From: Clostridia bacterium
GTDB taxonomy: Bacteria > Bacillota > Clostridia > Christensenellales > CAG-138
NCBI GenBank assembly: GCA_016296415.1
Contig: JAEDJH010000019.1
Span: forward strand, 1 to 23,075
Reading direction: 5' to 3'
Length of the DNA: 23,075 bases
This document shows positions 16,186 to 22,973 of this stretch, one piece after another. A program made the position numbers and the translations under genes. The notes below the pieces were generated by a model, which was given only the letters and a program-made list of their open reading frames with translations, did not search any database and was not told the DNA's origin. How positions within the stretch are numbered: the stretch's first letter is position 1; each line of letters begins with the position of its first letter.

Positions 16186-17475
16186 TCATATTTTAATCAT
16201 GTAATCCTCAAAAATCTCCAAAAGCGCATCCGCCTCCTTCGGCGCATATCTCGGTGAAACGGCGACCGACATAAAATCATACGGCAAAAACGCATCGAAG
16301 CGCTCCCAATCGTCATATACCTCAAAATCCACACGGGGCTCTTTGCCGTTGAACTTCTCCATTATCGCCGAAACGCCAGACCTTAAAAGCAGGGACGAAT
16401 ATCTTCCGTTTTCATCCCTTTGGGCAATCTGCTGCGGAATATCGGGTCTTGACCTTTTATTTCGCACATTCTCAAGCCGTGCTATCCACCTGAACGCAAG
16501 CGCGAACAGCAGATAATTTGCCTCGTCAAGCTGAACGCAATCGTAATATCTCTGAAGCTCCGCACGCTTTTCGGGATGCACCGACAGCACATTTTCGAGC
16601 ACGAATCTCGGTCCGGGCTTCCCTATCCCGAGATCGCTGTGGGCGTCGATATGCGTAACATCAAACGGTTTTCCCAGCCTTCCGTCCTTTATCAGCTCAT
16701 CCCAAAGCCCGAGCGCGCCGTCATGCGTTTGGAAAATGCGACCGGGTATGGGGTGTGCTTTTGAAAGACCGCAGTTATTCTCGAGGAAGTTTATCACTTC
16801 CTCCCCGCTCCACGGCTCATGCCCCTCAAGGGGCGGACGCTCGCCCTCTTTGGCAAGCATACAGCAATCCGCAAGAAAAAAGTCCAGATCTATATCCAGC
16901 ACCCTTTGACGCCTCAGGCTGCCGAGCCTGCCGTACTCCGCCACCCTGTACGCAGGGGCATACGCCAATCTGTACTCATCGCTGTGGCTCACCGCCGGAT
17001 AGCCTGCATCGGCATATTCTTTGAGGTATGAATCAAGCTCCTCGGCGGAAAAGGCAAATACGCCCTCCCGTGCGAGCGTTTTTAGTACCTCCAGCTTGTC
17101 AAGCAGCCCCGAAATATTTCCCGAGCGCAAATTTGCGGATTCGACAAACGCCGTATTCACCTGCGGCAGATCGCTTTCATTCACCGCCGCAAGGTTTATT
17201 CTGACCGTGCCGTCGCCGATATACTCAAAAAGCGGCACGCCTTCCCGTTTTTCCAGGGAGGAATATTCCCTTTCGAGGCGTTCCATACTCCTGCGTTCGT
17301 CTCCGACAAAATGCCCGCCGCCAAACTCACTTTGGTACAGCAGCTTTACCGCATCCCGTGGGCGCATCGCCGCATAGCGTTCGGCATGGCGGCGCAAAAC
17401 CCGTTCCGTTTCATTTCCGTTTTCCATCATTGTGTTCTCCGATGGGAATGGCGCTCCCCACGTGCATAGGATCAT
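16186..17475 (-). CDS. Two-domain protein: unknown N-terminal domain plus UPF0489 domain
   Basis: 429-aa cytoplasmic protein with no signal peptide or membrane segment. The C-terminal part (about 200-429) resembles the UPF0489 family: VLDIDLDFFL, then FLENNCGLSKAHPIPGRIF and THIDAHSDLGIG, whose His and Asp residues recall metal sites of arginase-like hydrolases. The N-terminal part (about 25-190), with AVKLLYQSEFGGGHFVGDER and LAYAPAYRVAEYGRL, is a separate domain I cannot name. The start is uncertain. ATG 17475 overlaps the yitT stop in an ATGA with AGGAGG 4 nt upstream, favouring coupled translation. ATG 17430 (414 aa) has GGAG 6 nt upstream and removes 15 residues with no family likeness. 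Function is unknown; metal-dependent hydrolysis is a guess from the motifs. Confidence 0.82.
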   Translation of the reverse strand: MILCTWGAPFPSENTMMENGNETERVLRRHAERYAAMRPRDAVKLLYQSEFGGGHFVGDERRSMERLEREYSSLEKREGVPLFEYIGDGTVRINLAAVNESDLPQVNTAFVESANLRSGNISGLLDKLEVLKTLAREGVFAFSAEELDSYLKEYADAGYPAVSHSDEYRLAYAPAYRVAEYGRLGSLRRQRVLDIDLDFFLADCCMLAKEGERPPLEGHEPWSGEEVINFLENNCGLSKAHPIPGRIFQTHDGALGLWDELIKDGRLGKPFDVTHIDAHSDLGIGKPGPRFVLENVLSVHPEKRAELQRYYDCVQLDEANYLLFALAFRWIARLENVRNKRSRPDIPQQIAQRDENGRYSSLLLRSGVSAIMEKFNGKEPRVDFEVYDDWERFDAFLPYDFMSVAVSPRYAPKEADALLEIFEDYMIKI

Positions 17476-18362
17476 TGATCCTCCTCAAACGGCTTGAAGC
17501 CCAATCCGTATGCCTCGTCCACGGTGGAGAATGTCACCATGGCATTTGCGTCGATGCTATATACGATGGAGCGCATGTGGGTTATCTCCCGCTTGGAGCA
17601 AAAGCACATAACTACAATGCGCTCCTTGCCCGTATAAGCGCCCGTCGCCTTGAAAAGGGTAACTCCCCTGCCGACCTCGTTCGATATGCGCTGTGCTATC
17701 TTCTCCGACTCGTCGCTTATGACGAGCAGCATCTTCCTTGCCCCCGAGCCATACATCAGCTTATCTATTACAAGCGTTGACGCCACCGTCATCAAAACGC
17801 CGTACAAAACCGCATTGATATTGCCGAAGACGAAGCCTCCGGCGACGATTACAGCCCCGTCAATCGCAAGCGTTATCGTGCCTATCGACATGTGCGGGAT
17901 GCGCTTTCTTACGCTCATTATCAAAAAATCCGTTCCACCGGTAGATGAGCCGCTGAGGTATATTATGGCAAGCCCCGCACCGGACAGTATGCCGCCAAAC
18001 AGCGCCGCAAGCAGCGGATTATCCTGATAATACGGGAACATGGGCACAACGATATCCAAAAACAGCGCACCGATCACCATGCTTCTGAGCGATCTGAGTA
18101 AAAAGCCCTTGCCCAAGACCTTATAGCACAGTATTATGACCGGAACGTTAATTAGCAGCGTCATAAGTCCTATCGGTATGAACGGAAAGAAATGATTTAT
18201 GATCATCGCAATTCCGGTTATTCCGCCCGGCGCAAAGTCGGCGTGTGCGGCAAACGTATATACGCCTATTGCGTACAGTATGCCTCCCAGCGCATCATGG
18301 ACCGTATCGACAGCCAGTTTTTTAACGTTGATTCCGAGTCCCTTTCTTTTTTTCTTTTCCAT
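17472..18362 (-). CDS. YitT family membrane protein (DUF161 plus DUF2179)
   Basis: 296-aa protein of the YitT family, common in Bacillota in several copies and of unclear function. The N-terminal two-thirds hold five to six hydrophobic segments with the family motifs ADFAPGGITGIAMIINHFFP and LSGSSTGGTDFLI. The C-terminal soluble DUF2179 domain (about 210-296) contains RGVTLFKATGAYTGKERIVV, a glycine-rich segment typical of the family and proposed to bind a small ligand. The ATG at 18362 has AAGG 7 nt upstream; an in-frame GTG two codons earlier is possible. The stop overlaps the downstream gene by 4 bp, so the two are translated from one mRNA. Confidence 0.93.
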   Translation of the reverse strand: MEKKKRKGLGINVKKLAVDTVHDALGGILYAIGVYTFAAHADFAPGGITGIAMIINHFFPFIPIGLMTLLINVPVIILCYKVLGKGFLLRSLRSMVIGALFLDIVVPMFPYYQDNPLLAALFGGILSGAGLAIIYLSGSSTGGTDFLIMSVRKRIPHMSIGTITLAIDGAVIVAGGFVFGNINAVLYGVLMTVASTLVIDKLMYGSGARKMLLVISDESEKIAQRISNEVGRGVTLFKATGAYTGKERIVVMCFCSKREITHMRSIVYSIDANAMVTFSTVDEAYGLGFKPFEEDQ

Positions 18363-18786
18363 TTTCACACCTTCAATCTTCCGTCGCTATTTTTAAAAAG
18401 GCGACCGCAGACCAGTGCCTCAGCCGCCAACTCTGTTTTGAATCAAGCTTCAATGCCGCGTTTCGGAGCATTTAAATTTGAGCCATACATCTGTGACAAT
18501 GCAAATAAACCGTGACTCTATCGGCAAAAAATGCGGTGCTTGCAAGGTTTTCGGGATAAAAAGACCTTGCGGCTCGTACCTCTCAATGCCAATTCCTCTA
18601 TTGCGGTTAAATTTGGATTTTGCCCCTTATCACAGAACAATCAACCTTGTGAAGCTGATTTTACCACAGTCAAAACGCTTTTTCAACAAGTTTCTGCGCT
18701 TAACCCCCATCGGTGCATGGCAACGGACGTATGGATATTAAGCGTTAATGAGGCAGTTTCTATCCTCACCCCTCCGGCAGCGGGGT
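18363..18786. other. 424-bp stretch with no gene found
   Basis: Upstream of yitT and downstream of the EF-hand gene. Small open frames on the plus strand lack ribosome-binding sites and family likeness. It contains an inverted repeat GCAAGGT/ACCTTGC (18542-18548 and 18564-18570) and TTGAA/TTCAA around 18440. Right after the EF-hand gene's stop is a short ACCCC/GGGGT stem that lacks a T-tract. The yitT promoter should lie here, but no close consensus match stands out. Confidence 0.5.
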
Positions 18787-19203
18787 TTATTTACATATCC
18801 CGACCATTCTTAATAAACCGATCGCTGCAGCACCTGCGACAAACAAAATTATCGCTTTAATAAACGCCGTTCCTTTGGTCGAAAAAGCCAAGACAAGACC
18901 ACCGGCAAGCACGGCAACGACAACGAGCATAACGACCACCCGTACGCCGATGAAGCTTGTATCGGCATCGTCTTCCCTTTCATGAGCTTCCGTTACGTTC
19001 TGAGGCGTCTTTTTACACGGGTTCAGCGGAATTGTTGAACCGCCTTTCGGTCGGATATCACGCTTTGCTGCGTTTCGTTTCATTTCTTCGATATGAGCAT
19101 CACGAAACGCTGTTTCAAAAGCATCCAGCTTTCCGTCCTTATTTTTGTCGAACATATTGTCGTGAAATGTGGGGAATGGGTTTTTCCAGCTGCTGTTTTT
19201 CAT
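18787..19203 (-). CDS. Small membrane protein with a single EF-hand calcium-binding loop
   Basis: 138-aa protein of unknown function. Residues 19-30 read DKNKDGKLDAFE, a canonical 12-residue EF-hand loop with ligands Asp19, Asn21, Asp23, Asp27 and Glu30, flanked by helix-like segments (FHDNMF before, TAFRDAHIEEM after). A polar linker (about 45-84) leads to two membrane segments at about 87-107 and 113-132. Only one EF hand is present, so calcium binding may need dimerisation. The ATG at 19203 follows GAAGGAG by 6 nt; the longer in-frame start at 19338 would run through the promoter and hairpin and is rejected. It has its own promoter and is separate from the riboswitch-controlled gene upstream. 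Confidence 0.82.
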   Translation of the reverse strand: MKNSSWKNPFPTFHDNMFDKNKDGKLDAFETAFRDAHIEEMKRNAAKRDIRPKGGSTIPLNPCKKTPQNVTEAHEREDDADTSFIGVRVVVMLVVVAVLAGGLVLAFSTKGTAFIKAIILFVAGAAAIGLLRMVGICK

Positions 19204-19243
19204 TGCACTCTCCTTCGCTCTTCGTCTATGTTCCCTCACCGCT

Positions 19244-19274
19244 ATTATATAGCAATACAGGTGATTAAAGTCAA
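19244..19274 (-). promoter_or_regulatory. SigA promoter of the EF-hand membrane protein gene
   Basis: On the minus strand TTGACT (19269-19274), 17 bp, TATATA (19246-19251), with TATAAT (19244-19249) as an alternative -10 at 19 bp. Transcription would start about 35 bp before the ATG. Confidence 0.65.
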
Positions 19275-19291
19275 CCAAAAACGCATATCGG

Positions 19292-19319
19292 GGGACAGTT
19301 TGCATTTGCAGACCGTCCC
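19292..19319 (-). terminator. Hairpin after the riboswitch-controlled gene, possible terminator
   Basis: GGGACGGT pairs with ACTGTCCC (8 bp, one wobble) around a 12-nt loop that itself contains TGCA-AA-TGCA. The nearest T-run on the minus strand (TTTTT) is about 11 nt beyond the stem, so it is not a textbook terminator. Its position between the 97-aa gene and the next promoter suggests it ends that transcript; a REP-like palindrome is an alternative. Confidence 0.4.
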
Positions 19320-19350
19320 GCTTTACTATACATCCCAATATGTTCCGCTC

Positions 19351-19644
19351 TCACTCCGCCCTATTCAAAATATCCCGGTAGTCAATCCTGATAAGCGGTT
19401 CATTGCCGATTTTGTCTGCTGCTTGATATGCGGCGTGTCCGACAAATCCCACATAGTTGATTGTCATATCATCGTTAATGGCAAAAATGCAGTCTGCTTC
19501 TCTTTGCGTCGGCTTTACACCGTCACGGAACAAGAAGCCTTCATTCTCCGCATCCTGCAAAAACCTTCTGCCGATGTCCTCGTCCGCAAGATAAATATAG
19601 ATCCTGCCGACGTGCGAGGATAACAAGGATTTGATACTCACCAT
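19351..19644 (-). CDS. Uncharacterised 97-aa protein under SAM riboswitch control
   Basis: Small soluble acidic protein with no signal peptide, membrane segment or cysteine-rich site. Notable stretches are GRIYIYLADEDIGRRFLQDA, GFLFRDGVKPTQREAD and AINDDMTINYVGFVGHAAY. I do not recognise a characterised family; the look is that of small conserved hypothetical proteins of gut Clostridia. The ATG at 19644 has AGGGGG about 5 nt upstream; an in-frame GTG two codons earlier is possible. Upstream lie a complete SAM-I-type aptamer and terminator, so expression should rise when S-adenosylmethionine is low. That suggests a link to methionine or SAM metabolism, but the protein is not a known enzyme or transporter of that pathway. 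A hairpin downstream suggests a single-gene transcript. Confidence 0.82.
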   Translation of the reverse strand: MVSIKSLLSSHVGRIYIYLADEDIGRRFLQDAENEGFLFRDGVKPTQREADCIFAINDDMTINYVGFVGHAAYQAADKIGNEPLIRIDYRDILNRAE

Positions 19645-19691
19645 ATACACCCCCTTTACTTATCATTCCATAAAGGGAGCGCAGGAATAGC

Positions 19692-19724
19692 AAAAAATCA
19701 CACCCATCGTTGCCGGTGGATGTG
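19692..19724 (-). terminator. Riboswitch expression-platform terminator
   Basis: In the minus-strand RNA CACAUCCA (19724-19717) pairs with UGGGUGUG (19706-19699), 8 bp with one wobble and a 10-nt loop, followed by A and six U residues (19697-19692). It lies between the SAM aptamer and the 97-aa gene. The 5' arm can also partly pair with the aptamer segment GAUGGUGUG (near 19745-19753), which would act as antiterminator. Confidence 0.85.
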
Positions 19725-19731
19725 GTTACAG

Positions 19732-19828
19732 CATAATTTTACTCACACCATCGGTCTGACTTTGGCACCTTGTTTCAAAACAGGTTGCCGGATGGTCACA
19801 GGGTCAGTCCCTCGCATCACTCTTTATG
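19732..19828 (-). ncRNA. SAM-I-type (S-box) riboswitch aptamer
   Basis: The RNA reads 5' to 3' from 19828. Conserved SAM-I elements occur in order: CAUAAAGAG (P1 5' side and kink), GAUG (P2), GAGGGACUGACCC, UGA, CAUC (P2 3' side), CGGCAACC, a P3 hairpin CCUGUU/AACAAGG, then AAGGUGCCAAAGUCAG and UUAUG closing P1. The GGG-ACUGA-CCC loop can pair with UCAG downstream. In Bacillus yitJ the same two sites read ACUGG and CCAG, so the pseudoknot is kept by a compensatory change. This element senses S-adenosylmethionine and normally lowers expression when SAM is abundant. It is followed by a terminator and preceded by a good promoter. Confidence 0.88.
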
Positions 19829-19837
19829 GTTATATAT

Positions 19838-19866
19838 ATTTTAATCTTTCGTTTGCTGTTTGTCAA
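19838..19866 (-). promoter_or_regulatory. SigA promoter of the riboswitch transcript
   Basis: On the minus strand TTGACA (19861-19866), exactly 17 bp, TAAAAT (19838-19843). The expected start near 19831 lies only a few bases before the aptamer P1 stem, as is typical for riboswitches. Confidence 0.8.
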
Positions 19867-19874
19867 CAGTCTGC

Positions 19875-19894
19875 GGCGCAGCTTTCGCTGCGCC
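19875..19894 (-). terminator. Stable hairpin ending the maltodextrin locus
   Basis: GGCGCAGC-GAAA-GCTGCGCC is a perfect 8-bp stem with a GNRA tetraloop, 17 bp after the stop of the ABC-ATPase remnant. There is no T-tract directly after it, so termination may be partial, but the position fits an operon end just before the riboswitch promoter. Confidence 0.55.
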
Positions 19895-19911
19895 ATTTAC
19901 TGCTCAAGAGA

Positions 19912-20229
19912 TCACAGAAGCAGATTCTGCTCCGTATCGGGATCGAAAAAGTGCATAACCTTGCTCTCGCAGGTAACATGCAGGGTACTGCCGAAAGCCA
20001 TGGCCTTTCTCTGCTCGTCTTCCAGAGTGACGGTGGGGATGCGGACAATCAGTTTGTCGCCGCCGTTTTCCGCTTCCACGTGCAGGTGCAGCTCACTGCC
20101 CATCATCTCGTTTACACGGATGGTCGTGGCGATTGCATTAGCAGCACCGGCCTCAGCCATCGTCATATGCTCGGGACGGACGCCCAGTATTATATCCCGA
20201 GAGCCGATGCCCTTCTGCCTGAGCAGTTC
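19912..20229 (-). pseudogene. 3' remnant of MalK/MsmX/UgpC-type sugar ABC transporter ATPase gene
   Basis: A 105-residue reading frame begins at the junction with the pullulanase fragment (ELLRQKGIGSRDIILGVRPE) and runs through the C-terminal TOBE-like domain to a normal end (FFDPDTEQNLLL). GSRDIILGVRPEHM followed by a beta-rich domain with VNEMMGSELHLHVE is diagnostic of the C-terminus of these ATPases, which power uptake of maltodextrins and other oligosaccharides. Intact proteins have about 370 residues; the Walker A, signature and Walker B motifs are missing. A TGA lies in this frame just upstream of the junction and there is no ribosome-binding site. An internal ATG at 20166 gives an 84-aa frame, but it is not a real start. 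Confidence 0.85.
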
Positions 20230-21137
20230 TCAAACAGATTCAGTACTACCTTCGAGGCCGTGGGCGCCCAAACCTTAAATGCAGTCTGATCACCCTTGAT
20301 AACGGCGCCGAGGTCGCTGCCGTCGTAGTGATAATTCTCCGCAAAATACTCTGTATCGAATATTTCGGTCGGTATTACGCTCTTTTCCCCGTAGCCTTCG
20401 ATCTCGATGCGATAGTTTCCGGAAAGATCCAAAGACTCCTCCAGCTCAATGTCGCCATAGGCGGCCTCTTTACCCAGCGATGACAAACCAACGACCTTCA
20501 ACTGACGGTCGCCCTCGTATATCCTGATCCGGTCAAGGGAGTCTATGGTCGTCCTTGGGGTGATATGATACCGTATCTCTTTCTCGCCGATTATTCCGGC
20601 CAGCGTAAGCTTCTTTGCTGTTTCCAAAGTTTTTCCTCCGTCATTGCTGAGGTATTGCATCGGATCGCCGCTTTTTAAGTAAATATACGTCTGTTTTCCT
20701 TCAATGGCAGCAAAGCGATCCTGTTCATAGTCCTTGGTGGCGCTGCCCCATGAGTCTCCACCGGGTTCGGAGCAGTCCCTGCGGACAATAAAGCCGATCT
20801 CATCAATCCCCTCCGGTACATTGACGACCACCTTTGCGCCATAATCACATTCATGGAACAGATAGCCCTGTCCGGCCTTATCTCCCCACCAGATCCACAT
20901 ATCGCACTTTTCGTAGGTGCCGGGATAGGACCAGTAGAACGTCACCTGATTGTAACCGTCCTGCAGCGGCTCCGTATATTCGTCCGACACATTCGGATCG
21001 GACGATGCCACGGGATCACTCGGCGCAGTCGGTACAGCCGGCTGCTGCGGCTGCGTGGGTGTGCAAGCGGATAACGCAGCCGATGTCAAAATCGCAAGCA
21101 GCAGCAATATGCTGAAATAGCGGTAATATCTTTTCAT
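20230..21137 (-). pseudogene. 5' remnant of a secreted lipoprotein pullulanase gene (type I)
   Basis: The frame begins with a lipoprotein signal peptide (basic start, hydrophobic core, lipobox LSAC with Cys25) and a Pro/Ser-rich linker. A CBM41-type pullulanase-associated domain follows at about 58-160 (YNQVTFYWSYPGTYEKCDMW). At about 269-302 it enters the conserved start of a type I pullulanase (YHYDGSDLGAV, TAFKVWAPTASKVVLNLF). There it breaks off and runs out of frame into the ABC-ATPase remnant, ending at a TAA at 20190. The whole GH13 catalytic region is missing; full proteins have 650 residues or more. AGAGG lies 9 nt before ATG 21137. It starts 18 bp after malQ, so it belonged to that operon. 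The intact enzyme would debranch alpha-glucans at the cell surface. Confidence 0.87.
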
Positions 21138-21155
21138 TGTCGCTTTCCTCTCTCC

Positions 21156-22646
21156 TTATTTGGCTCTCTTTGTCTTCGTTACCAAAGTAAAGATCTTTTC
21201 ACGCAAAGCGGTGGTGTTGTAGTCAGGGCTGATACGCCACGTCCAGTTCCCCTGCGAAGTGGCGGGGATATTCATACGCCCTTGCTCGTTGGAAAGATTC
21301 AGGTAATCCTGCATCGGTACCATGGCAAGATTGGCAATGCTGTTCATGGCGAAGGCGATCAGATCATAGGTGCGGTGGCGTGACGGGTCACGGGGACATT
21401 CATGTCTGAAACGCTTCAACGCATCTCCGTCCAAATTCTCCAGCCATGTGCGGGTACAGTCTGAATCGTGAGAGGCGGAATATACCACACAGTTTTCACT
21501 TTCGTACATACGGGGCAGATTTTCGCTGTCCTCGTCATAGAACGCAAAATGCAGCATTTTCATGCCGGGGAAGCCGGTATCGCAAAGCAGGTCACGCACG
21601 TCCTGAGTAATAAAGCCCAGATCCTCGGCGATGATTTTCGCTTCAGGGTATCGTTTTCTAAGGGTACGGAACAGTTCCGTTCCGGGTGCGGGCTCCCATT
21701 TTCCGTTGCGTGCGGTGGTGTCGCCAAACGGAACGGTATAATATCCGGCAAAGCCTCTGAAATGGTCTATACGCACGATATCGTAAATACCGAATGCGCA
21801 GCGCACCCTTTCCATCCACCAGGAAAAGTCCTGCGAAAGCATCAGCTTCCAATTGTAGATCGGGTTGCCCCACAGCTGACCGTCGGGAGAAAAACCGTCC
21901 GGAGGGCAGCCGGCAACCACCGTGGGCAAATATTGCTCATCCAGCAAAAACTGCTCGGGTGCGGCCCAAACGTCCACGCTGTCATGAGCAACGTAGATCG
22001 GCATATCCCCAATGATACTGATCCCTTTCACATGTGCGTGCTCGACCACGGATTCCCATTGGCTGAAAAATTCATACTGACACCAGCGCCAAAAATCCAT
22101 TTCCTTCTCAAACGCACCTGCAAGGAGCTTTGCCTGACGGTAATCACGGTGCTCCGGAGCCCAGTCGGTCCATTGACAGAAGCCGTAATGTACCTTAAGC
22201 GCCATAAACAGAGCATAGGCTTCCAGCCATCGGCTGTTTTTCTTCACAAAATCCCGATACTGCCTGTCCGGCACAAATCCGGCAAATGCCTGCCGCAGCA
22301 CCTGATAGCGGTTTTGGAACAGCCAGCCGTAGTCCACACGTTCTCCCGGATGCTCCTGCTGCGCAAGCTCCTCTTTTGTCAGAAGTCCCTTGCCGGCAAG
22401 TATGTCCAGATCAATAAAATACGGATTGCCTGCGGCGGAAGCGGGTGACTGATATGGGCTGTCACCGTATGCAGTGGGATTCAGGGGCAGCACCTGCCAG
22501 CATTTCTGTGCGGTGGCATCGAGAAAATCAATAAAATCGTGGGCACCTTTACCGAATGTACCAATGCCGTATTTAGAGGGCAGGCTGCTTATCGGCATAA
22601 GGATACCTGCCTTATGCCTAAATCCAAAATTACGCATCTTTTCCAC
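21156..22646 (-). CDS. malQ: 4-alpha-glucanotransferase (amylomaltase, GH77)
   Basis: 496-aa cytoplasmic enzyme that transfers alpha-1,4-glucan segments between maltodextrins, releasing glucose. GH77 landmarks are all present: GILMPISSLPSKYGIGTFG (14-32), WQVLPLNPT and GDSPYQSPASAAGNP (50-75), GDMPIYVAHDSVDVW (213-227), nucleophile Asp294 in RIDHFRGF, acid/base Glu341 in IIAEDLG, and the third carboxylate Asp394 in ASHDSD, where most relatives have GTHDND. Length is normal. The start is GTG at 22646 with GGAG 7 nt upstream; ATG at 22637 is possible. The gene leads an operon with the pullulanase fragment 18 bp downstream. A consensus promoter and hairpin-rich leader precede it. Confidence 0.96.
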   Translation of the reverse strand: MEKMRNFGFRHKAGILMPISSLPSKYGIGTFGKGAHDFIDFLDATAQKCWQVLPLNPTAYGDSPYQSPASAAGNPYFIDLDILAGKGLLTKEELAQQEHPGERVDYGWLFQNRYQVLRQAFAGFVPDRQYRDFVKKNSRWLEAYALFMALKVHYGFCQWTDWAPEHRDYRQAKLLAGAFEKEMDFWRWCQYEFFSQWESVVEHAHVKGISIIGDMPIYVAHDSVDVWAAPEQFLLDEQYLPTVVAGCPPDGFSPDGQLWGNPIYNWKLMLSQDFSWWMERVRCAFGIYDIVRIDHFRGFAGYYTVPFGDTTARNGKWEPAPGTELFRTLRKRYPEAKIIAEDLGFITQDVRDLLCDTGFPGMKMLHFAFYDEDSENLPRMYESENCVVYSASHDSDCTRTWLENLDGDALKRFRHECPRDPSRHRTYDLIAFAMNSIANLAMVPMQDYLNLSNEQGRMNIPATSQGNWTWRISPDYNTTALREKIFTLVTKTKRAK

Positions 22647-22690
22647 AAAATCGCTCCTTCTAAGGCTGTAATTGACCCTTCACGTCATTG

Positions 22691-22740
22691 AAAAGCAACT
22701 AAAATACCCCCTCCGCCAGCGGAGCGAGTCAGTTGCTTTT
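22691..22740. terminator. Long hairpin in the malQ leader, terminator or attenuator
   Basis: AAAAGCAACT (22691-22700) pairs perfectly with AGTTGCTTTT (22731-22740), with an inner CTCCGC/GCGGAG stem (22711-22722). Both ends are A/T-rich, so either strand can act as a terminator. It lies between the malQ promoter and start codon, so it may be an attenuator. A smaller stem at 22745-22765 (CTGTCCC/GGGCAG) precedes it in the leader. Confidence 0.6.
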
Positions 22741-22782
22741 TTCGCTGTCCCGACTTTTAGGGCAGCTTGTTTTTGTTTTATC

Positions 22783-22811
22783 ATTATAATGTAATACAAG
22801 TCGAATTGCAA
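22783..22811 (-). promoter_or_regulatory. SigA promoter reading toward malQ
   Basis: On the minus strand TTGCAA (22806-22811), exactly 17 bp, TATAAT (22783-22788). Transcription would start near 22776, giving a leader of about 130 nt before malQ that contains the hairpins described separately. Confidence 0.7.
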
Positions 22812-22943
22812 CAAGCAAGGCGGCAGCTATGCGCTTTTTACAAGCCGGCTTCAAGGGCGCAGCCCGAGCGATGGGCGGGGATTCCCCCTACAGCGAAGTG
22901 TAAGACAAGAATTTCGTACGGCATATATCCGGAGCATATAAAA

Positions 22944-22973
22944 CAGTCCCCACCGATCGAACGGAGGGGACTG
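22944..22973 (-). terminator. Terminator of a gene lying beyond the right edge
   Basis: CAGTCCCC (22944-22951) and GGGGACTG (22966-22973) form a perfect 8-bp stem with an inner CCG/CGG. On the minus strand TTTTATAT follows. The remaining 102 bp to the window edge has short frames ending in stop codons on the minus strand, too short to identify; the gene that this hairpin ends must begin outside the window. Confidence 0.65.

Noticed and set aside
18531..18860. 109-codon plus-strand frame between yitT and the EF-hand gene
   Set aside because: No RBS, no recognisable family, and it runs into the EF-hand gene on the other strand.
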